Shown piece after piece: positions 9,585 to 18,034 of a stretch of 64,000 nucleotides of DNA. Both the position numbers and the translations under genes were made by a program. This DNA comes from Alphaproteobacteria bacterium WMHbin7. Its GTDB lineage: Bacteria > Pseudomonadota > Alphaproteobacteria > Rhodospirillales > WMHbin7. Every line of letters begins with the position of its first letter. Position 1 is the first letter of the stretch. Location of the stretch: the NCBI GenBank assembly GCA_002753155.1, contig PDZW01000001.1, positions 83,058 through 147,057 on the forward strand, read 5' to 3'. A model generated the notes under the pieces. It had not been told where the DNA came from. It saw nothing but the letters and a program-made list of their open reading frames with translations, and ran no database searches.

Positions 9585-11267
9585 ATGCAAGGAAGCATCA
9601 AATCGAAGCTGGTCGTGCTGGGGTTTGTCGCCCTTCTCGGCCAGACGGTGCTGGCGGGAAGCAGCCTGTGGGTCAACGCCATCCTCAAGGAATCTTTCTC
9701 CTTCGCCGAGATGCGGGGCGAGCAGCTGGCGGCCGTCGAGGAAATGCGACGCGAGACTTTAACCATCATGCTGGCCGCCATGGATTCCATCATCGACAAG
9801 GACGAGGGCAAGATCCAGTCCGAGCGCATGCAGAACATGACACGCGGGCTCGGTGTGATGGAGGCAGGGGTCAAGACACTGGCCAAATACGCCGACACGG
9901 TCGAGGAAAAATCGCTGGCGGCAGAGTTGGACAAGTCGATTATCCAATTGAAGGCGGGTGTCACCGGCACCCTGGTCAAGGCCATCGAGTCCAAGGCCGA
10001 CGATGCCGCCTTCGACGAGATCGACGATATTCTGGACAAATACGGCAACGGTACGTCCGAACTTCTTGAGAAGTTCGAAAAGTCGCTGAAGGCCGAACTG
10101 GCCGAGGCCAAGGCGGAGGAACACGACTGGTTGGACCGCTTGACCCAGATCAACACGATAACCTATCTGATCACGGCAGCCCTGATGATCCTCGGCCTCT
10201 TCATCACCGGTGGATCGATCATCCGTCCCATCAACGCCCTGACCGCCACCATGCGCCGTCTGGCCGAAGGCGAGCGCAATGCCGAAATCCCCGCCCTGGA
10301 CCAGAAGGACGAGATCGGCGAGATGGCCCGCACCGTCGATGTGTTCAAGCGCAATGCCATCGAGATGGATCGCATGAAGGAAGAGCAGGAGCAACAAAAG
10401 CGGCGCTCCGAGGAGGAGAAGACCCGCTCGATGCATAGCCTGGCCGATGGCTTCGACCGCTCGGTGCGTACGATCGTCAACGAAGTTTCCGCCTCGGCAA
10501 CCGAGCTTGAGGACACCGCGCAGGGCATGTCCAACATTGCCGACGAGACCCAGCAGCAGGCCACAGCCGTTGCTGCGGCTTCCGAAGAGGCCTCGTCGAA
10601 CGTGCAAACCGTGGCGGCGGCAGCCGAGGAACTGTCTTCGTCCATATCGGAAATCAGCCGCCAAGTGTCGCAATCGACCCGGGTGGCCCAGGGGGCTGCC
10701 AAGGAGGCCGAGCGCGCCAATGCCATGGTGCAGGGCCTGGCCGAGGCCGCCAGCAAGATCGGCGAGGTGGTGCATCTGATCAACGACATCGCCTCGCAGA
10801 CCAATCTGCTGGCCTTGAATGCCACCATCGAAGCGGCACGCGCCGGTGATGCGGGCAAGGGCTTTGCCGTCGTCGCCAACGAGGTGAAGAGTCTCGCCAA
10901 CCAGACCGCCAAGGCCACCGACGAGATCAGTCAGCAGATTTCTGCGGTTCAAGGGGCCACCCAGGATGCCGTCAGCGCCATCGAAAGCATCACCAAGGTG
11001 ATCGGCGAGGTGAACGAGATTTCGACCGCCATCGCCAGTGCGGTCGAGGAGCAGGGAGCTGCCACCCAGGAGATCGCCCGCAATGTCCAACAGGCTTCGG
11101 GAGCGACGGCAGAGGTTTCCAGCCATATCGGCGGTGTCACCCAGGGGGCGCAGAAAACTGGAACTTCGGCCAATCATGTGCTGAAGGCCGCCGAAGCCTT
11201 GTCCAAGCAGTCGGCCCATCTGCGCCAGGAAGTCGATCGCTTCCTGGCTGGAATCCGGGCGGCCTGA
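9585..11267 (+). CDS. Methyl-accepting chemotaxis protein (transmembrane)
   Basis: A 560-residue chemoreceptor. The ATG at 9585 has AAAGGTGGAG upstream; a GTG nine bases earlier sits in that ribosome site and is not used. Membrane segment 1 spans about residues 6-32, a periplasmic helical sensor domain (about 35-190, four-helix-bundle type, no Cache or PAS signature) follows, then membrane segment 2 (about 193-215), HAMP (about 216-270) and the signalling domain. The hairpin tip [21 protein letters not shown] and [16 protein letters not shown] are canonical for CheA/CheW contact. No CheR-tethering pentapeptide is present at the C terminus. No other che genes lie nearby, and the ligand is unknown. 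Confidence 0.93.
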   Translation: MQGSIKSKLVVLGFVALLGQTVLAGSSLWVNAILKESFSFAEMRGEQLAAVEEMRRETLTIMLAAMDSIIDKDEGKIQSERMQNMTRGLGVMEAGVKTLAKYADTVEEKSLAAELDKSIIQLKAGVTGTLVKAIESKADDAAFDEIDDILDKYGNGTSELLEKFEKSLKAELAEAKAEEHDWLDRLTQINTITYLITAALMILGLFITGGSIIRPINALTATMRRLAEGERNAEIPALDQKDEIGEMARTVDVFKRNAIEMDRMKEEQEQQKRRSEEEKTRSMHSLADGFDRSVRTIVNEVSASATELEDTAQGMSNIADETQQQATAVAAASEEASSNVQTVAAAAEELSSSISEISRQVSQSTRVAQGAAKEAERANAMVQGLAEAASKIGEVVHLINDIASQTNLLALNATIEAARAGDAGKGFAVVANEVKSLANQTAKATDEISQQISAVQGATQDAVSAIESITKVIGEVNEISTAIASAVEEQGAATQEIARNVQQASGATAEVSSHIGGVTQGAQKTGTSANHVLKAAEALSKQSAHLRQEVDRFLAGIRAA

Positions 11268-11290
11268 TCTGGTTTTGCCAGATTTCTCTT
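11267..11290 (+). terminator. Weak candidate terminator after the chemoreceptor gene
   Basis: A 6-base stem ATCTGG/CCAGAT with loop TTTTG starts at the stop codon and is followed by TTCTCTT. The stem is short and the T-tract interrupted, so it may be only partly effective. Confidence 0.35.
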
Positions 11291-11324
11291 GTCTTTCAGT
11301 GCGGGCGGGGGTACAACCCCGCCC
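11289..11324 (+). promoter_or_regulatory. Candidate rpsB-tsf promoter with GC-rich hairpin
   Basis: TTGTCT (11289-11294) and TACAAC (11312-11317) are 17 bases apart and followed by a GC-rich discriminator, the style of growth-rate-regulated ribosomal promoters. The same bases 11303-11324 form a perfect 8-base stem (GGGCGGGG/CCCCGCCC) around the -10 box, which could instead act as a terminator of the preceding gene. The roughly 110-base leader to rpsB carries GGTGCCGG and TCCGG...CCGGA repeats that might be an autoregulatory leader; this part is speculative. Confidence 0.4.
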
Positions 11325-11431
11325 TCTAAATCCACACGCAGGTGTCGGGTAAAGTCTTTGATTTTGCCCATCCGGTGCCGGAAGTCCGGTCACGAATCCT
11401 GCGGAGGTTAACCGGAAAAGGAATACATATC

Positions 11432-12229
11432 ATGGCTCTACCCGAATTCTCCATGCGCCAGCTTCTGGAAGCCGGCGTTCATTTCGGTCACAATACGCGC
11501 CGCTGGAATCCCAAGATGGCCCCCTACCTGTTTGGGGTGCGCAACGGCATCCATGTGATCGATCTTCAGCAAAGCGTTCCCATGCTGCACCGGGCCATGC
11601 AGGCCGTGCGTGATGTGGTGGCCGGTGGCGGTCGCGTGCTGTTCGTCGGCACCAAGCGTTCGGCAGCCGAGCCGGTGGCCCTGGCGGCCAAGAAATGCGG
11701 CCAGTATTACGTCAATCACCGCTGGCTGGGCGGCATGATGACCAATTGGAAGACCATCTCGCGCTCGATCAAGCGTCTGAAGGACATGGAAGAGCAGCTG
11801 GCTTCGGGCGCCCTGGCGGGGCTGACCAAGAAGGAACAGCTCAACATGTCGCGCGAGAAGGAAAAGCTCGATCTGTCGCTGGGTGGCATCAAGGACATGG
11901 GCGGCATTCCCGACATCATGTTCGTGATCGACACCAACAAGGAATCCATCGCCATTCAAGAGGCGGTCAAGCTGGGCATTCCCGTGGTGGCCGTGCTGGA
12001 CAGCAACAGCGATCCCGATGGCATCTCCTTCCCCATTCCCGGCAATGACGACGCCATCCGTGCCGTCAGCATGTATTGCGATCTGATCTCGGGCTCGGTT
12101 CTGGACGGCATTCAGGCCGAGATGACCAAGGCCGGCATCGATGTCGGTGCCCAGGCGGTGCTGCCCGTCGAAGCCGCACTGGCCGAGGAAGGCGAGGCGG
12201 AAGCGCCTGCCGCCGTCGCGGCTGACTGA
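11432..12229 (+). CDS. rpsB: 30S ribosomal protein S2
   Basis: A 265-residue S2 protein, starting [19 protein letters not shown] as in other alphaproteobacteria; the ATG at 11432 is preferred over in-frame upstream codons because conservation begins there. Diagnostic stretches are [47 protein letters not shown] and the C-terminal [18 protein letters not shown] short alanine- and glutamate-rich tail follows. It binds the 30S head-platform junction and recruits S1. It is followed by tsf after 28 bases, the universal rpsB-tsf arrangement. Confidence 0.97.
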   Translation: MALPEFSMRQLLEAGVHFGHNTRRWNPKMAPYLFGVRNGIHVIDLQQSVPMLHRAMQAVRDVVAGGGRVLFVGTKRSAAEPVALAAKKCGQYYVNHRWLGGMMTNWKTISRSIKRLKDMEEQLASGALAGLTKKEQLNMSREKEKLDLSLGGIKDMGGIPDIMFVIDTNKESIAIQEAVKLGIPVVAVLDSNSDPDGISFPIPGNDDAIRAVSMYCDLISGSVLDGIQAEMTKAGIDVGAQAVLPVEAALAEEGEAEAPAAVAAD

Positions 12230-12257
12230 TCGCTTCTTCTAGGAAAGGAATAGAAAG

Positions 12258-13184
12258 ATGGCCGAGATTACGGCTGCGCTGGTCAAGGACCTGCGCGAAA
12301 AGACCGGCGCCGGAATGATGGATTGCAAGAAGGCGCTGGGCGAAACCAATGGCGACCTGGAAGCGGCGGTCGATTGGCTGCGCAAGAAGGGTCTGGCGGC
12401 GGCTGCCAAGAAGTCGGGTCGCGTTGCCGCCGAAGGCTTGGTGGCCGTGGCTACCGACGGAACGAAAGGCGCTTTGGTCGAGGTGAATGCCGAGACCGAT
12501 TTCGTAGCTCGCAACGACCAGTTCCAGGCCTATGCCCGTCAGGTGGCGGTGATTGCGCTGGGCTGTGGCGGCGACATCGAGAAGCTGAAGGCTTCGGCTT
12601 GGCCCGAGGGCGGCACGGTGGCCGAGAAGGTGACCAATCTGATCGCCACCATCGGCGAGAACATGAATCTGCGCCGCACCGCCTGCCTGTCTGTTTCCGA
12701 CGGCGTGGTGGCCAGCTACATGCACGGGGCGGCAGCTCCCGGCCTGGGCAAGATCGGCGTTCTGGTGGCCCTGGAAAGTACTGGCGACAAGGCCAAACTG
12801 GCAGAGGTCGGCAAGCAGATCGCCATGCATGTGGCGGCGGCCAATCCGCAGTTCCTGACCGTCGATTCCGTTGACTCCTCGGCGCTCGAACGCGAAAAGG
12901 ACGTGCTGCGCGAACAGGCCCGCGCCTCGGGCAAGCCCGACAACATCATCGAAAAGATGATGGAAGGGCGCGTTCGCAAGTTCTACGAGGACGTGGTGCT
13001 GCTGGAGCAGCTTTACGTCATCGACGGCGAAAGCCGGGTCAAGCAGATCATCGAGAAGGCGGCCAAGGACGTGGGCGCTCCAGTCAAGCTGACCGGCTTC
13101 GTGCGCTTTGCCCTGGGCGAGGGCATCGAGCGCGAAGAAAAAGACTTTGCCGCCGAGGTGGCCGAGCAGTTGAACAAGAAGTAA
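12258..13184 (+). CDS. tsf: Elongation factor Ts
   Basis: The nucleotide exchange factor for EF-Tu, 308 residues. N-terminal UBA-like domain [19 protein letters not shown] with [25 protein letters not shown], then the [10 protein letters not shown] motif that inserts beside the EF-Tu nucleotide site, two core subdomains, and the C-terminal module. The final 23 codons (13115-13184) are repeated about 1 kb downstream as part of a pyrH::tsf fusion, with only synonymous differences. A REP-like palindrome and a strong terminator follow, separating tsf from pyrH. Confidence 0.97.
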   Translation: MAEITAALVKDLREKTGAGMMDCKKALGETNGDLEAAVDWLRKKGLAAAAKKSGRVAAEGLVAVATDGTKGALVEVNAETDFVARNDQFQAYARQVAVIALGCGGDIEKLKASAWPEGGTVAEKVTNLIATIGENMNLRRTACLSVSDGVVASYMHGAAAPGLGKIGVLVALESTGDKAKLAEVGKQIAMHVAAANPQFLTVDSVDSSALEREKDVLREQARASGKPDNIIEKMMEGRVRKFYEDVVLLEQLYVIDGESRVKQIIEKAAKDVGAPVKLTGFVRFALGEGIEREEKDFAAEVAEQLNKK

Positions 13185-13193
13185 GACCTCCAA

Positions 13194-13243
13194 CCCCTCG
13201 TCCCTTGTGGGAGAGGGTGACTGCGAAGCAGTCGGGCGAGGGG
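13194..13243. repeat. REP-like palindromic repeat, copy 1
   Basis: An imperfect palindrome whose outer arms are CCCCTCG and CGAGGGG and whose core is GACTGC-GAA-GCAGTC. It lies between the tsf stop and its terminator. A diverged copy is at 14246-14294 in the same position relative to the duplicated tsf tail. Confidence 0.75.
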
Positions 13244-13253
13244 TAACTGATCA

Positions 13254-13282
13254 GGGCGGGCCTTATTTGGGTCCGCCCTTTT
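13254..13282 (+). terminator. Rho-independent terminator of rpsB-tsf
   Basis: A 9-base stem GGGCGGGCC / GGTCCGCCC (one G-T pair) with loop TTATTTG, followed by TTTT. It is repeated almost exactly at 14306-14332 by the local duplication. Confidence 0.85.
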
Positions 13283-13298
13283 CGATTCTCTGTGCGCT

Positions 13299-13832
13299 CT
13301 ACGCCGCCAGCCTGCCTTCGCAAAGATCTGGAAAGACAATTGAAGTAGGCTCGGGCTTTTGGTGCAGACGGTTCAGCAGTGGGTGATCGTTGTTCTTGAA
13401 CCTGCATTTCTCCAAGGAAGTCAGGATCAGGTGGCCATTGATGAATGCTGAGTAAATATCGCTTGATGTGCGCTTCGAGTGGTAGTTCCTCATGACATGG
13501 TCAAAGGTGATGCGATACCAATGGCGGATATACAGGCTGCCTACTTTCGGGCCCAACTTCTTGCCGACGACGAGTTGATGCAGCGACTGCTCCTCAAGTG
13601 AAGATGAGACGTAGTCGCTGCTGTATTCCTGGTAGACATGGTTTTTTTGGGTGCGGATTTTTCGCAACGTATTCAGGAAGAGGAATAATTCGCGACTGCT
13701 CGACGTATCGTGAAGTAGAATCTTTGCTTTCGAGTCAGGATCGATCAGCGGGTCGGAGCAGGTAATCGACAGCACACTTCCACGGCTTCTGTGGCAAATT
13801 GCGTAAACTGGGTCATTCACTGAAACGGGCAT
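13299..13832 (-). CDS. Hypothetical protein, 177 aa, likely acquired
   Basis: I do not recognise this protein. It begins MPVSVNDPVYAICHRSRG after a clear GGAGGT ribosome site, which supports a real gene. The sequence is rich in serine, histidine, arginine and lysine, has no signal peptide or membrane segment, and shows stretches such as KILLHDTSSSRELFLFLNTL and IRHWYRITFDHVMRNYHSK. Base composition is clearly more AT-rich than the neighbours. It sits on the opposite strand, immediately after the tsf terminator, inside the first copy of a duplicated tsf-pyrH junction, so horizontal gain is likely. TTGCGA and TAAAAA, 17 bases apart on the minus strand upstream, may form a promoter. Function unknown. 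Confidence 0.6.
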   Translation of the reverse strand: MPVSVNDPVYAICHRSRGSVLSITCSDPLIDPDSKAKILLHDTSSSRELFLFLNTLRKIRTQKNHVYQEYSSDYVSSSLEEQSLHQLVVGKKLGPKVGSLYIRHWYRITFDHVMRNYHSKRTSSDIYSAFINGHLILTSLEKCRFKNNDHPLLNRLHQKPEPTSIVFPDLCEGRLAA

Positions 13833-14044
13833 TATTACCTCCGCGAAAAAACTCTTTGATTTTTATCGCAGTGCGAATCTGATCGCAACCAACAATGTAA
13901 GCTTTTGTTGCATATACACAACTAAAAGATAGAATTTTGTATTCGCTACTAGCTTCGACGCGCTTGCTTAAGCTTGGTCTATTGGTTTTGGATTGGTGAG
14001 GTAAGGGCCGATTAAGCTGTCAGAGGGAGTTTCTAAATCATCCC

Positions 14045-14236
14045 CTTAGCCTCATGCCCAAGAGGCTGTTGATATCCGCCTCGCCTCAAGTCCCGAAAAA
14101 CCCAGCCAACTTGGGAAAGCCCATGTCCAACGCCCCGCGATCCAAGCGAACTCTTCTGAAGTTCTTGGGCGAGGGGATCGAGCGCGAGGAAAAGGACTTT
14201 GCCGCCGAAGTGGCCGAGCAGTTGAACAAGAAGTAA
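14045..14236 (+). pseudogene. Chimeric remnant: pyrH 5' end fused in frame to tsf 3' end
   Basis: Bases about 14045-14175 match the pyrH leader and first 18 codons (compare 15110-15235), and 14167-14236 match the last 23 codons of tsf (compare 13115-13184). The join lies in GGGCGAGGG, which is shared by tsf (13115-13123), pyrH (15227-15235) and the chimera (14167-14175). From the ATG at 14123 it encodes 37 residues: MSNAPRSKRTLLKFLGEG from pyrH, then [19 protein letters not shown] from tsf. The tsf part differs from the real gene at four bases, all synonymous; the pyrH part has nine changes, five of them altering the protein. This is the junction expected from a tandem duplication of the tsf-pyrH boundary. 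Probably not a functional gene, though it retains a start and a stop. Confidence 0.85.
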
Positions 14237-14245
14237 GGCCTCCAA

Positions 14246-14294
14246 CCCCTCGCCCCATGTGGGAGAGGGTGACTGCGAAGCAGTCGGGTGAGGG
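14246..14294. repeat. REP-like palindromic repeat, copy 2
   Basis: A diverged copy of 13194-13243 with the same GACTGC-GAA-GCAGTC core, following the duplicated tsf tail. Confidence 0.75.
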
Positions 14295-14305
14295 ATAAAT
14301 GATCA

Positions 14306-14332
14306 GGGCGGGCCATTTTGGTCCGCCCTTTT
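14306..14332 (+). terminator. Duplicated copy of the tsf terminator
   Basis: Stem GGGCGGGCC / GGTCCGCCC with loop ATTTT and a TTTT tail, nearly identical to 13254-13282. It now lies beside the stop of the convergent PIN toxin gene. Confidence 0.8.
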
Positions 14333-14334
14333 CG

Positions 14335-14745
14335 TTAGGCCCCGTGACGTTGCCAGAAGGCGGCCGGGGTCACGATGGAATAGGCGTCCGACAAGATCAG
14401 AAGATCGGCGTCCCCGGTGATCAGGTAATCGGCTTTTGCCGCCAGATAGGTTCCCAGAACGGGGATGTCATTGGCATCTCTCACGGTGGAATTCTCCAAG
14501 GCCTGGGCTTCCACTAAATCAGCAGAAAGGGCCAGGATATCGATCAGATCGGCAAAATCCGAAGGATTCCAGTTCAGTCTGTGATTGAGTTTGGGCAGAA
14601 CGCGGGCCAATTCATCCAAGATGAAACGCGACAGGGCAACCTCGAACGCACCCTGGCGCCATGCAGTCAGGATGCGTCCCGGAACGCTTGCAGGATATGC
14701 CAGTCCAGAGACGAGGACGTTGGTGTCGAGAACGATTTTCAGCAG
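14335..14745 (-). CDS. PIN-domain toxin (VapC-like), apparent CTG start
   Basis: The full PIN domain is only seen if translation begins at CTG (14745 or 14742): LLKIVLDTNVLVSGLAYPAS, then GRILTAWRQGAFEVALSRF, and later VRDANDIPVLGTYLAAKADY with LITGDADLL. Conserved acidic residues of PIN nucleases are present (D in LDTN, E in LDELARVL, D in RDANDIPVL, D in TGDADL). The length is about 136 residues. No ATG, GTG or TTG exists at the expected start; homologues normally begin M-LKIVLDTN, so the initiator codon is CTG or has been mutated. AAGGAAGG lies 7 bases before CTG-14745. The gene follows its antitoxin by 2 bases. From ATG-14619 only a truncated protein lacking the first catalytic aspartate would be made. 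Confidence 0.75.
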   Translation of the reverse strand: MLKIVLDTNVLVSGLAYPASVPGRILTAWRQGAFEVALSRFILDELARVLPKLNHRLNWNPSDFADLIDILALSADLVEAQALENSTVRDANDIPVLGTYLAAKADYLITGDADLLILSDAYSIVTPAAFWQRHGA

Positions 14746-14747
14746 GT

Positions 14748-15029
14748 CTAGGCCTTCCTTGCCGCAGTCCGTTCTTTTGAAACGGTGCTGTCGATTTCAG
14801 CCAACCCCTCTTCCATCGGAATCTGGGCGTAGGCTTCGGCCATTCTTGTCGCCAGAGCGTCGAAACGTTCCTGCATCTTTCGAATGCGGGCGAAAAGTCT
14901 TGCATCGATCAAGGCGGCAACGGGCTTGCCATCCTTGTTGATGACGATGCTGTCCTTGCGGTATTGGACTTGGCTGATCATTTCGCCCAAATTCTGGCGA
15001 AAGGTGACAGCACTGGTTTCCGTGATCAT
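14748..15029 (-). CDS. Phd/YefM-type antitoxin paired with the PIN toxin
   Basis: A 93-residue protein starting MITETSAVTFRQNLGEMISQV and continuing SIVINKDGKPVAALIDARLF, the Phd/YefM pattern. The C-terminal half is a charged helix expected to wrap the toxin. GAGG precedes the ATG. The stop is 2 bases before the toxin start, and the gene has a promoter overlapped by an inverted repeat, so autoregulation is likely. It is not close in sequence to the antitoxin at 5250-5531. Confidence 0.8.
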   Translation of the reverse strand: MITETSAVTFRQNLGEMISQVQYRKDSIVINKDGKPVAALIDARLFARIRKMQERFDALATRMAEAYAQIPMEEGLAEIDSTVSKERTAARKA

Positions 15030-15037
15030 TGAAACCT

Positions 15038-15085
15038 CATATCAATCGTACTGATCATTATGATTGATATGGTAAGCCGTCGCAA
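15038..15085 (-). promoter_or_regulatory. Promoter and operator of the PIN toxin-antitoxin pair
   Basis: On the minus strand TTGCGA (15085-15080) and CATAAT (15062-15057) are 17 bases apart. A 10-base inverted repeat, CATATCAATC (15038-15047) and GATTGATATG (15062-15071), overlaps the -10 box and spacer, with an inner TGATCA. This arrangement suits antitoxin-mediated repression. Confidence 0.6.
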
Positions 15086-15182
15086 GCTGCATTATTGTTT
15101 CAACCTACTAGCCCCCTGCCCAAGGGGTTGCTAATATCCGCGCGCTTCGCACCCTGCCTGAACAGCCAACTTGGGATAACCC

Positions 15183-15905
15183 ATGTCCAATACCCCTCGA
15201 TTCAAGCGGATTCTTCTCAAGATCTCGGGCGAGGGCCTGATGGGCGAGGGGGATTATGGGCTGGATGACGGCACCCTGGCCCGCCTGGCCGATGATGTGA
15301 AATCGGTGGTGGGGCTGGGCTTCGAAGTCAGCCTGGTGGTTGGCGGCGGCAATATTTTCAGAGGCTTGGCCGGTGCGGCGCGGGGCATGGAGCGGGCCAG
15401 CGCCGACTATATGGGCATGCTGGCCACCGTCATCAACGCGCTGGCTATTCAGAATGCGCTTGAACGAATCGGTGTGCAGACCCGCGTTCAGTCGGCCATT
15501 CCCATGGCTCAGATTTGCGAGGCCTATATCCGCCGTCGGGCCATCCGGCACATGGAAAAGGGCAGGGTGGTGATTTTCGGCGCAGGCACGGGCAATCCTT
15601 TCTTCACCACAGATACTGCTGCAGCACTTCGGGCCGCCGAGATGGGCTGCGATGCGCTTTTCAAGGCGACCCAGGTTGATGGCGTCTATTCGGCCGATCC
15701 CAAGAAGGACCCCAAGGCCCAGCGCTACGATCATCTGACCTTTCATGATGTGCTGGCCAAGGATCTCAAGGTCATGGATGCTGCGGCCATCGCGGTCGCG
15801 CGCGAGAACAACATTCCCATTCTGGTCTTTTCCCTGCACAATCCAGGCGCCTTTTCCGAGGCCGCCCAGGGCAATGGCCGTTATACACTGATCGACAACG
15901 GGTGA
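15183..15905 (+). CDS. pyrH: Uridylate kinase (UMP kinase)
   Basis: Phosphorylates UMP to UDP with ATP; the hexameric bacterial enzyme, 240 residues. Typical motifs: KISGEGLMG near the start, [46 protein letters not shown] and [15 protein letters not shown]. It opens the pyrH-frr-uppS-cdsA-dxr-rseP-bamA run. Its 5' end and leader are the source of the chimeric remnant at 14045-14236. The strong terminators and inserted genes upstream mean it needs its own promoter rather than read-through from rpsB-tsf. Confidence 0.97.
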   Translation: MSNTPRFKRILLKISGEGLMGEGDYGLDDGTLARLADDVKSVVGLGFEVSLVVGGGNIFRGLAGAARGMERASADYMGMLATVINALAIQNALERIGVQTRVQSAIPMAQICEAYIRRRAIRHMEKGRVVIFGAGTGNPFFTTDTAAALRAAEMGCDALFKATQVDGVYSADPKKDPKAQRYDHLTFHDVLAKDLKVMDAAAIAVARENNIPILVFSLHNPGAFSEAAQGNGRYTLIDNG

Positions 15906-15924
15906 GAGTGAAGGAGGAGTCAGC

Positions 15925-16491
15925 GTGACCGCCACCGTTCAAGAACTGAAAGCCGATATCAAGCGGCGCATGGACAGCACCGTCGAAGTGGTGCGCAAGG
16001 AATTTGCGGGTCTGCGCACCGGGCGCGCCGTGGCGTCGCTGCTCGATCCCGTGATCGTCGAGGCCTATGGCCAGGAAATGCCGCTCAATCAGGTAAGCAC
16101 GGTCAATGTGCCCGAGCCCCGTATGCTCTCGGTCCAGGTTTGGGACAAGGGCATGGTCAAGGCCGTCGAAAAGGCCATCCGCGATGCCGGCCTTGGGCTT
16201 AATCCGCAGGCCGACGGGCAGTTGGTGCGCGTGCCCATTCCCGCCCTGAACGAGGAGCGGCGCAAGGAACTGGTCAAGGTCGCCCACAAATATGCCGAGC
16301 AGGGCAAGGTGGCGGTGCGCAATGTGCGCAGAGACGCCATGGACGCGCTTAAGAAGATGGAAAAGGACAAGGTGATTTCGGAAGACGAACACCACCATCA
16401 AGACAAGGAAATCCAGGTGCTGACCGACGAGGCCATCAAGCATGTCGATGAAGCCCTGGCCCATAAGGAAAAGGAAATCCTTCAGGTATGA
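15925..16491 (+). CDS. frr: Ribosome recycling factor
   Basis: Splits post-termination ribosomes together with EF-G. The GTG start at 15925 follows AAGGAGGAG and gives 188 residues, the family norm. Signature stretches: [72 protein letters not shown]. Its stop overlaps the uppS start (ATGA). Confidence 0.97.
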   Translation: MTATVQELKADIKRRMDSTVEVVRKEFAGLRTGRAVASLLDPVIVEAYGQEMPLNQVSTVNVPEPRMLSVQVWDKGMVKAVEKAIRDAGLGLNPQADGQLVRVPIPALNEERRKELVKVAHKYAEQGKVAVRNVRRDAMDALKKMEKDKVISEDEHHHQDKEIQVLTDEAIKHVDEALAHKEKEILQV

Positions 16492-17228
16492 GCCGCGCGG
16501 GCGTTCTTCCCTCTCAAGGCGATGCGCCGCCGCCGCCAGCCCATGTCGCCATCATCATGGATGGCAACGGGCGCTGGGCCAAGGCGCGCGGCCTGCCGCG
16601 CACGGCGGGTCACCGCAAGGGCGCCGAAGCGGTCAGGGCCACCATCAAGGCTTGCCGCGAGTTGGGAATCCGTTATCTGACTCTGTTCGGCTTTTCTTCC
16701 GAAAACTGGAAGCGTTCACCCGACGAAGTGGGCGATCTGATGGGGCTTTTGCGCTTTTACCTGCGCAACGAGGTCAAGGAGCTGCATTCGGCGGGTGTGC
16801 GGCTGCGCATCATCGGCGATCGCTCACGCCTGTCCAAGGATATCGTCGACCTGATTGAAACCTCGGAAGCCAAGACGGCAGCCAATACGGCGCTCGATGT
16901 GGTGATGGCCTTAAGCTATGGCGGGCGCCAGGAAATCGTGACGGCGGCCCAGAAACTGGCCCAGGAGGTCAAGGCGGGCAGGCTTGATCCCGCCGCCATT
17001 GACGAGGATGCCTTTTCAAGACGTCTTTTTACGGCGGGTGTTCCCGATCCCGATCTTCTGATCCGCACTTCGGGCGAAAAGCGCATCAGCAATTTCCTGC
17101 TCTGGCAGGCGGCCTATGCCGAATTCGTCTTCCAGGACGTTCTCTGGCCTGATTTCGGGCGCACGCAACTTGAAGAAGCGATTGCCGAATTTCACGGGCG
17201 CGAGCGCCGCTACGGGCAGGCGGGCTGA
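16488..17228 (+). CDS. uppS: Isoprenyl transferase (undecaprenyl diphosphate synthase)
   Basis: Condenses isopentenyl diphosphate onto farnesyl diphosphate to make the C55 lipid carrier for peptidoglycan and LPS. Of the 246 residues, [17 protein letters not shown] carries catalytic D25; [22 protein letters not shown] and the C-terminal [19 protein letters not shown] are the classical conserved regions. Overlap with frr and a 5-base gap to cdsA show a single operon. Confidence 0.96.
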   Translation: MSRAGVLPSQGDAPPPPAHVAIIMDGNGRWAKARGLPRTAGHRKGAEAVRATIKACRELGIRYLTLFGFSSENWKRSPDEVGDLMGLLRFYLRNEVKELHSAGVRLRIIGDRSRLSKDIVDLIETSEAKTAANTALDVVMALSYGGRQEIVTAAQKLAQEVKAGRLDPAAIDEDAFSRRLFTAGVPDPDLLIRTSGEKRISNFLLWQAAYAEFVFQDVLWPDFGRTQLEEAIAEFHGRERRYGQAG

Positions 17229-17233
17229 CGCGG

Positions 17234-18034
17234 GTGGCGATTGCCTTGTCTTCCTTGTCGTTGCGGGTGATTTCCGCCCTGGTGCTGGCCCCGCCCGTGC
17301 TGCTGGCGGTGTGGCATGGCTCGCCCTATTTCGAGGGGATGGCGCTCTTGGCGGCGGCTCTCATGGCCTGGGAATGGAGCCGTCTGGTTTGCAACGGCGC
17401 CTTCACCTCCAGCGGCATCGCCTTGGTGCTGACCTGTCTGGCCGCCCTTGCCATGCTGCCCTTTTCGCCTGTCGTGGCCCTGTTCTTTGTGATTCTGGGA
17501 GGCCTAGTGTCCAGTCTGATGGCGCCCGCAGGTGCTAGGGGCTGGGCGGCACTGGGAGCCCCTTATATCGTTCTGCCTCTGGCGGCTCTGGTGATGCTGA
17601 GGGAAGCGGACAATGGTCAAAGCCTGGTCATCTGGTTGCTTCTGATCGTCTGGGCCACGGATATCGGGGCCTATGCGGCGGGCCGCGCCATTGGGGGGCC
17701 GTTGCTGGCTCCTGCCATCAGCCCCAAGAAAACCTGGGCGGGGCTGCTGGGCGGCATGCTGTCGGCGGGCCTGACCGCTATCCTGACCGGGATGGCTTTT
17801 GGCTTTACCACCCAGGCCGTTACGCTGGGGGGGATTGGCGCCGTCCTGGCCGTGGTCGCTCAAGGTGGCGATCTGTTCGAATCCCAGGCCAAGCGCCGTT
17901 TCGGGGTCAAGGATTCCAGCCAGCTTATCCCCGGCCATGGCGGTCTTCTGGACCGTGTCGACGGATTGTTGGCAGCCGGTTTTGCCCTGGGGCTGTATCA
18001 CTTGGTAGCGATTGAGAGAGGTTGGACGTGGTAG
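17234..18034 (+). CDS. cdsA: Phosphatidate cytidylyltransferase
   Basis: A polytopic membrane enzyme making CDP-diacylglycerol from CTP and phosphatidate. Of the 266 residues nearly all form hydrophobic helices. The signature SPKKTWAGLLGG and GDLFESQAKRRFGVKDSS with IPGHGGLLDRVDG is complete, including the metal-binding aspartates. A GTG start at 17234 is used. The 3' end overlaps the dxr start by 7 bases. Confidence 0.94.
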   Translation: MAIALSSLSLRVISALVLAPPVLLAVWHGSPYFEGMALLAAALMAWEWSRLVCNGAFTSSGIALVLTCLAALAMLPFSPVVALFFVILGGLVSSLMAPAGARGWAALGAPYIVLPLAALVMLREADNGQSLVIWLLLIVWATDIGAYAAGRAIGGPLLAPAISPKKTWAGLLGGMLSAGLTAILTGMAFGFTTQAVTLGGIGAVLAVVAQGGDLFESQAKRRFGVKDSSQLIPGHGGLLDRVDGLLAAGFALGLYHLVAIERGWTW

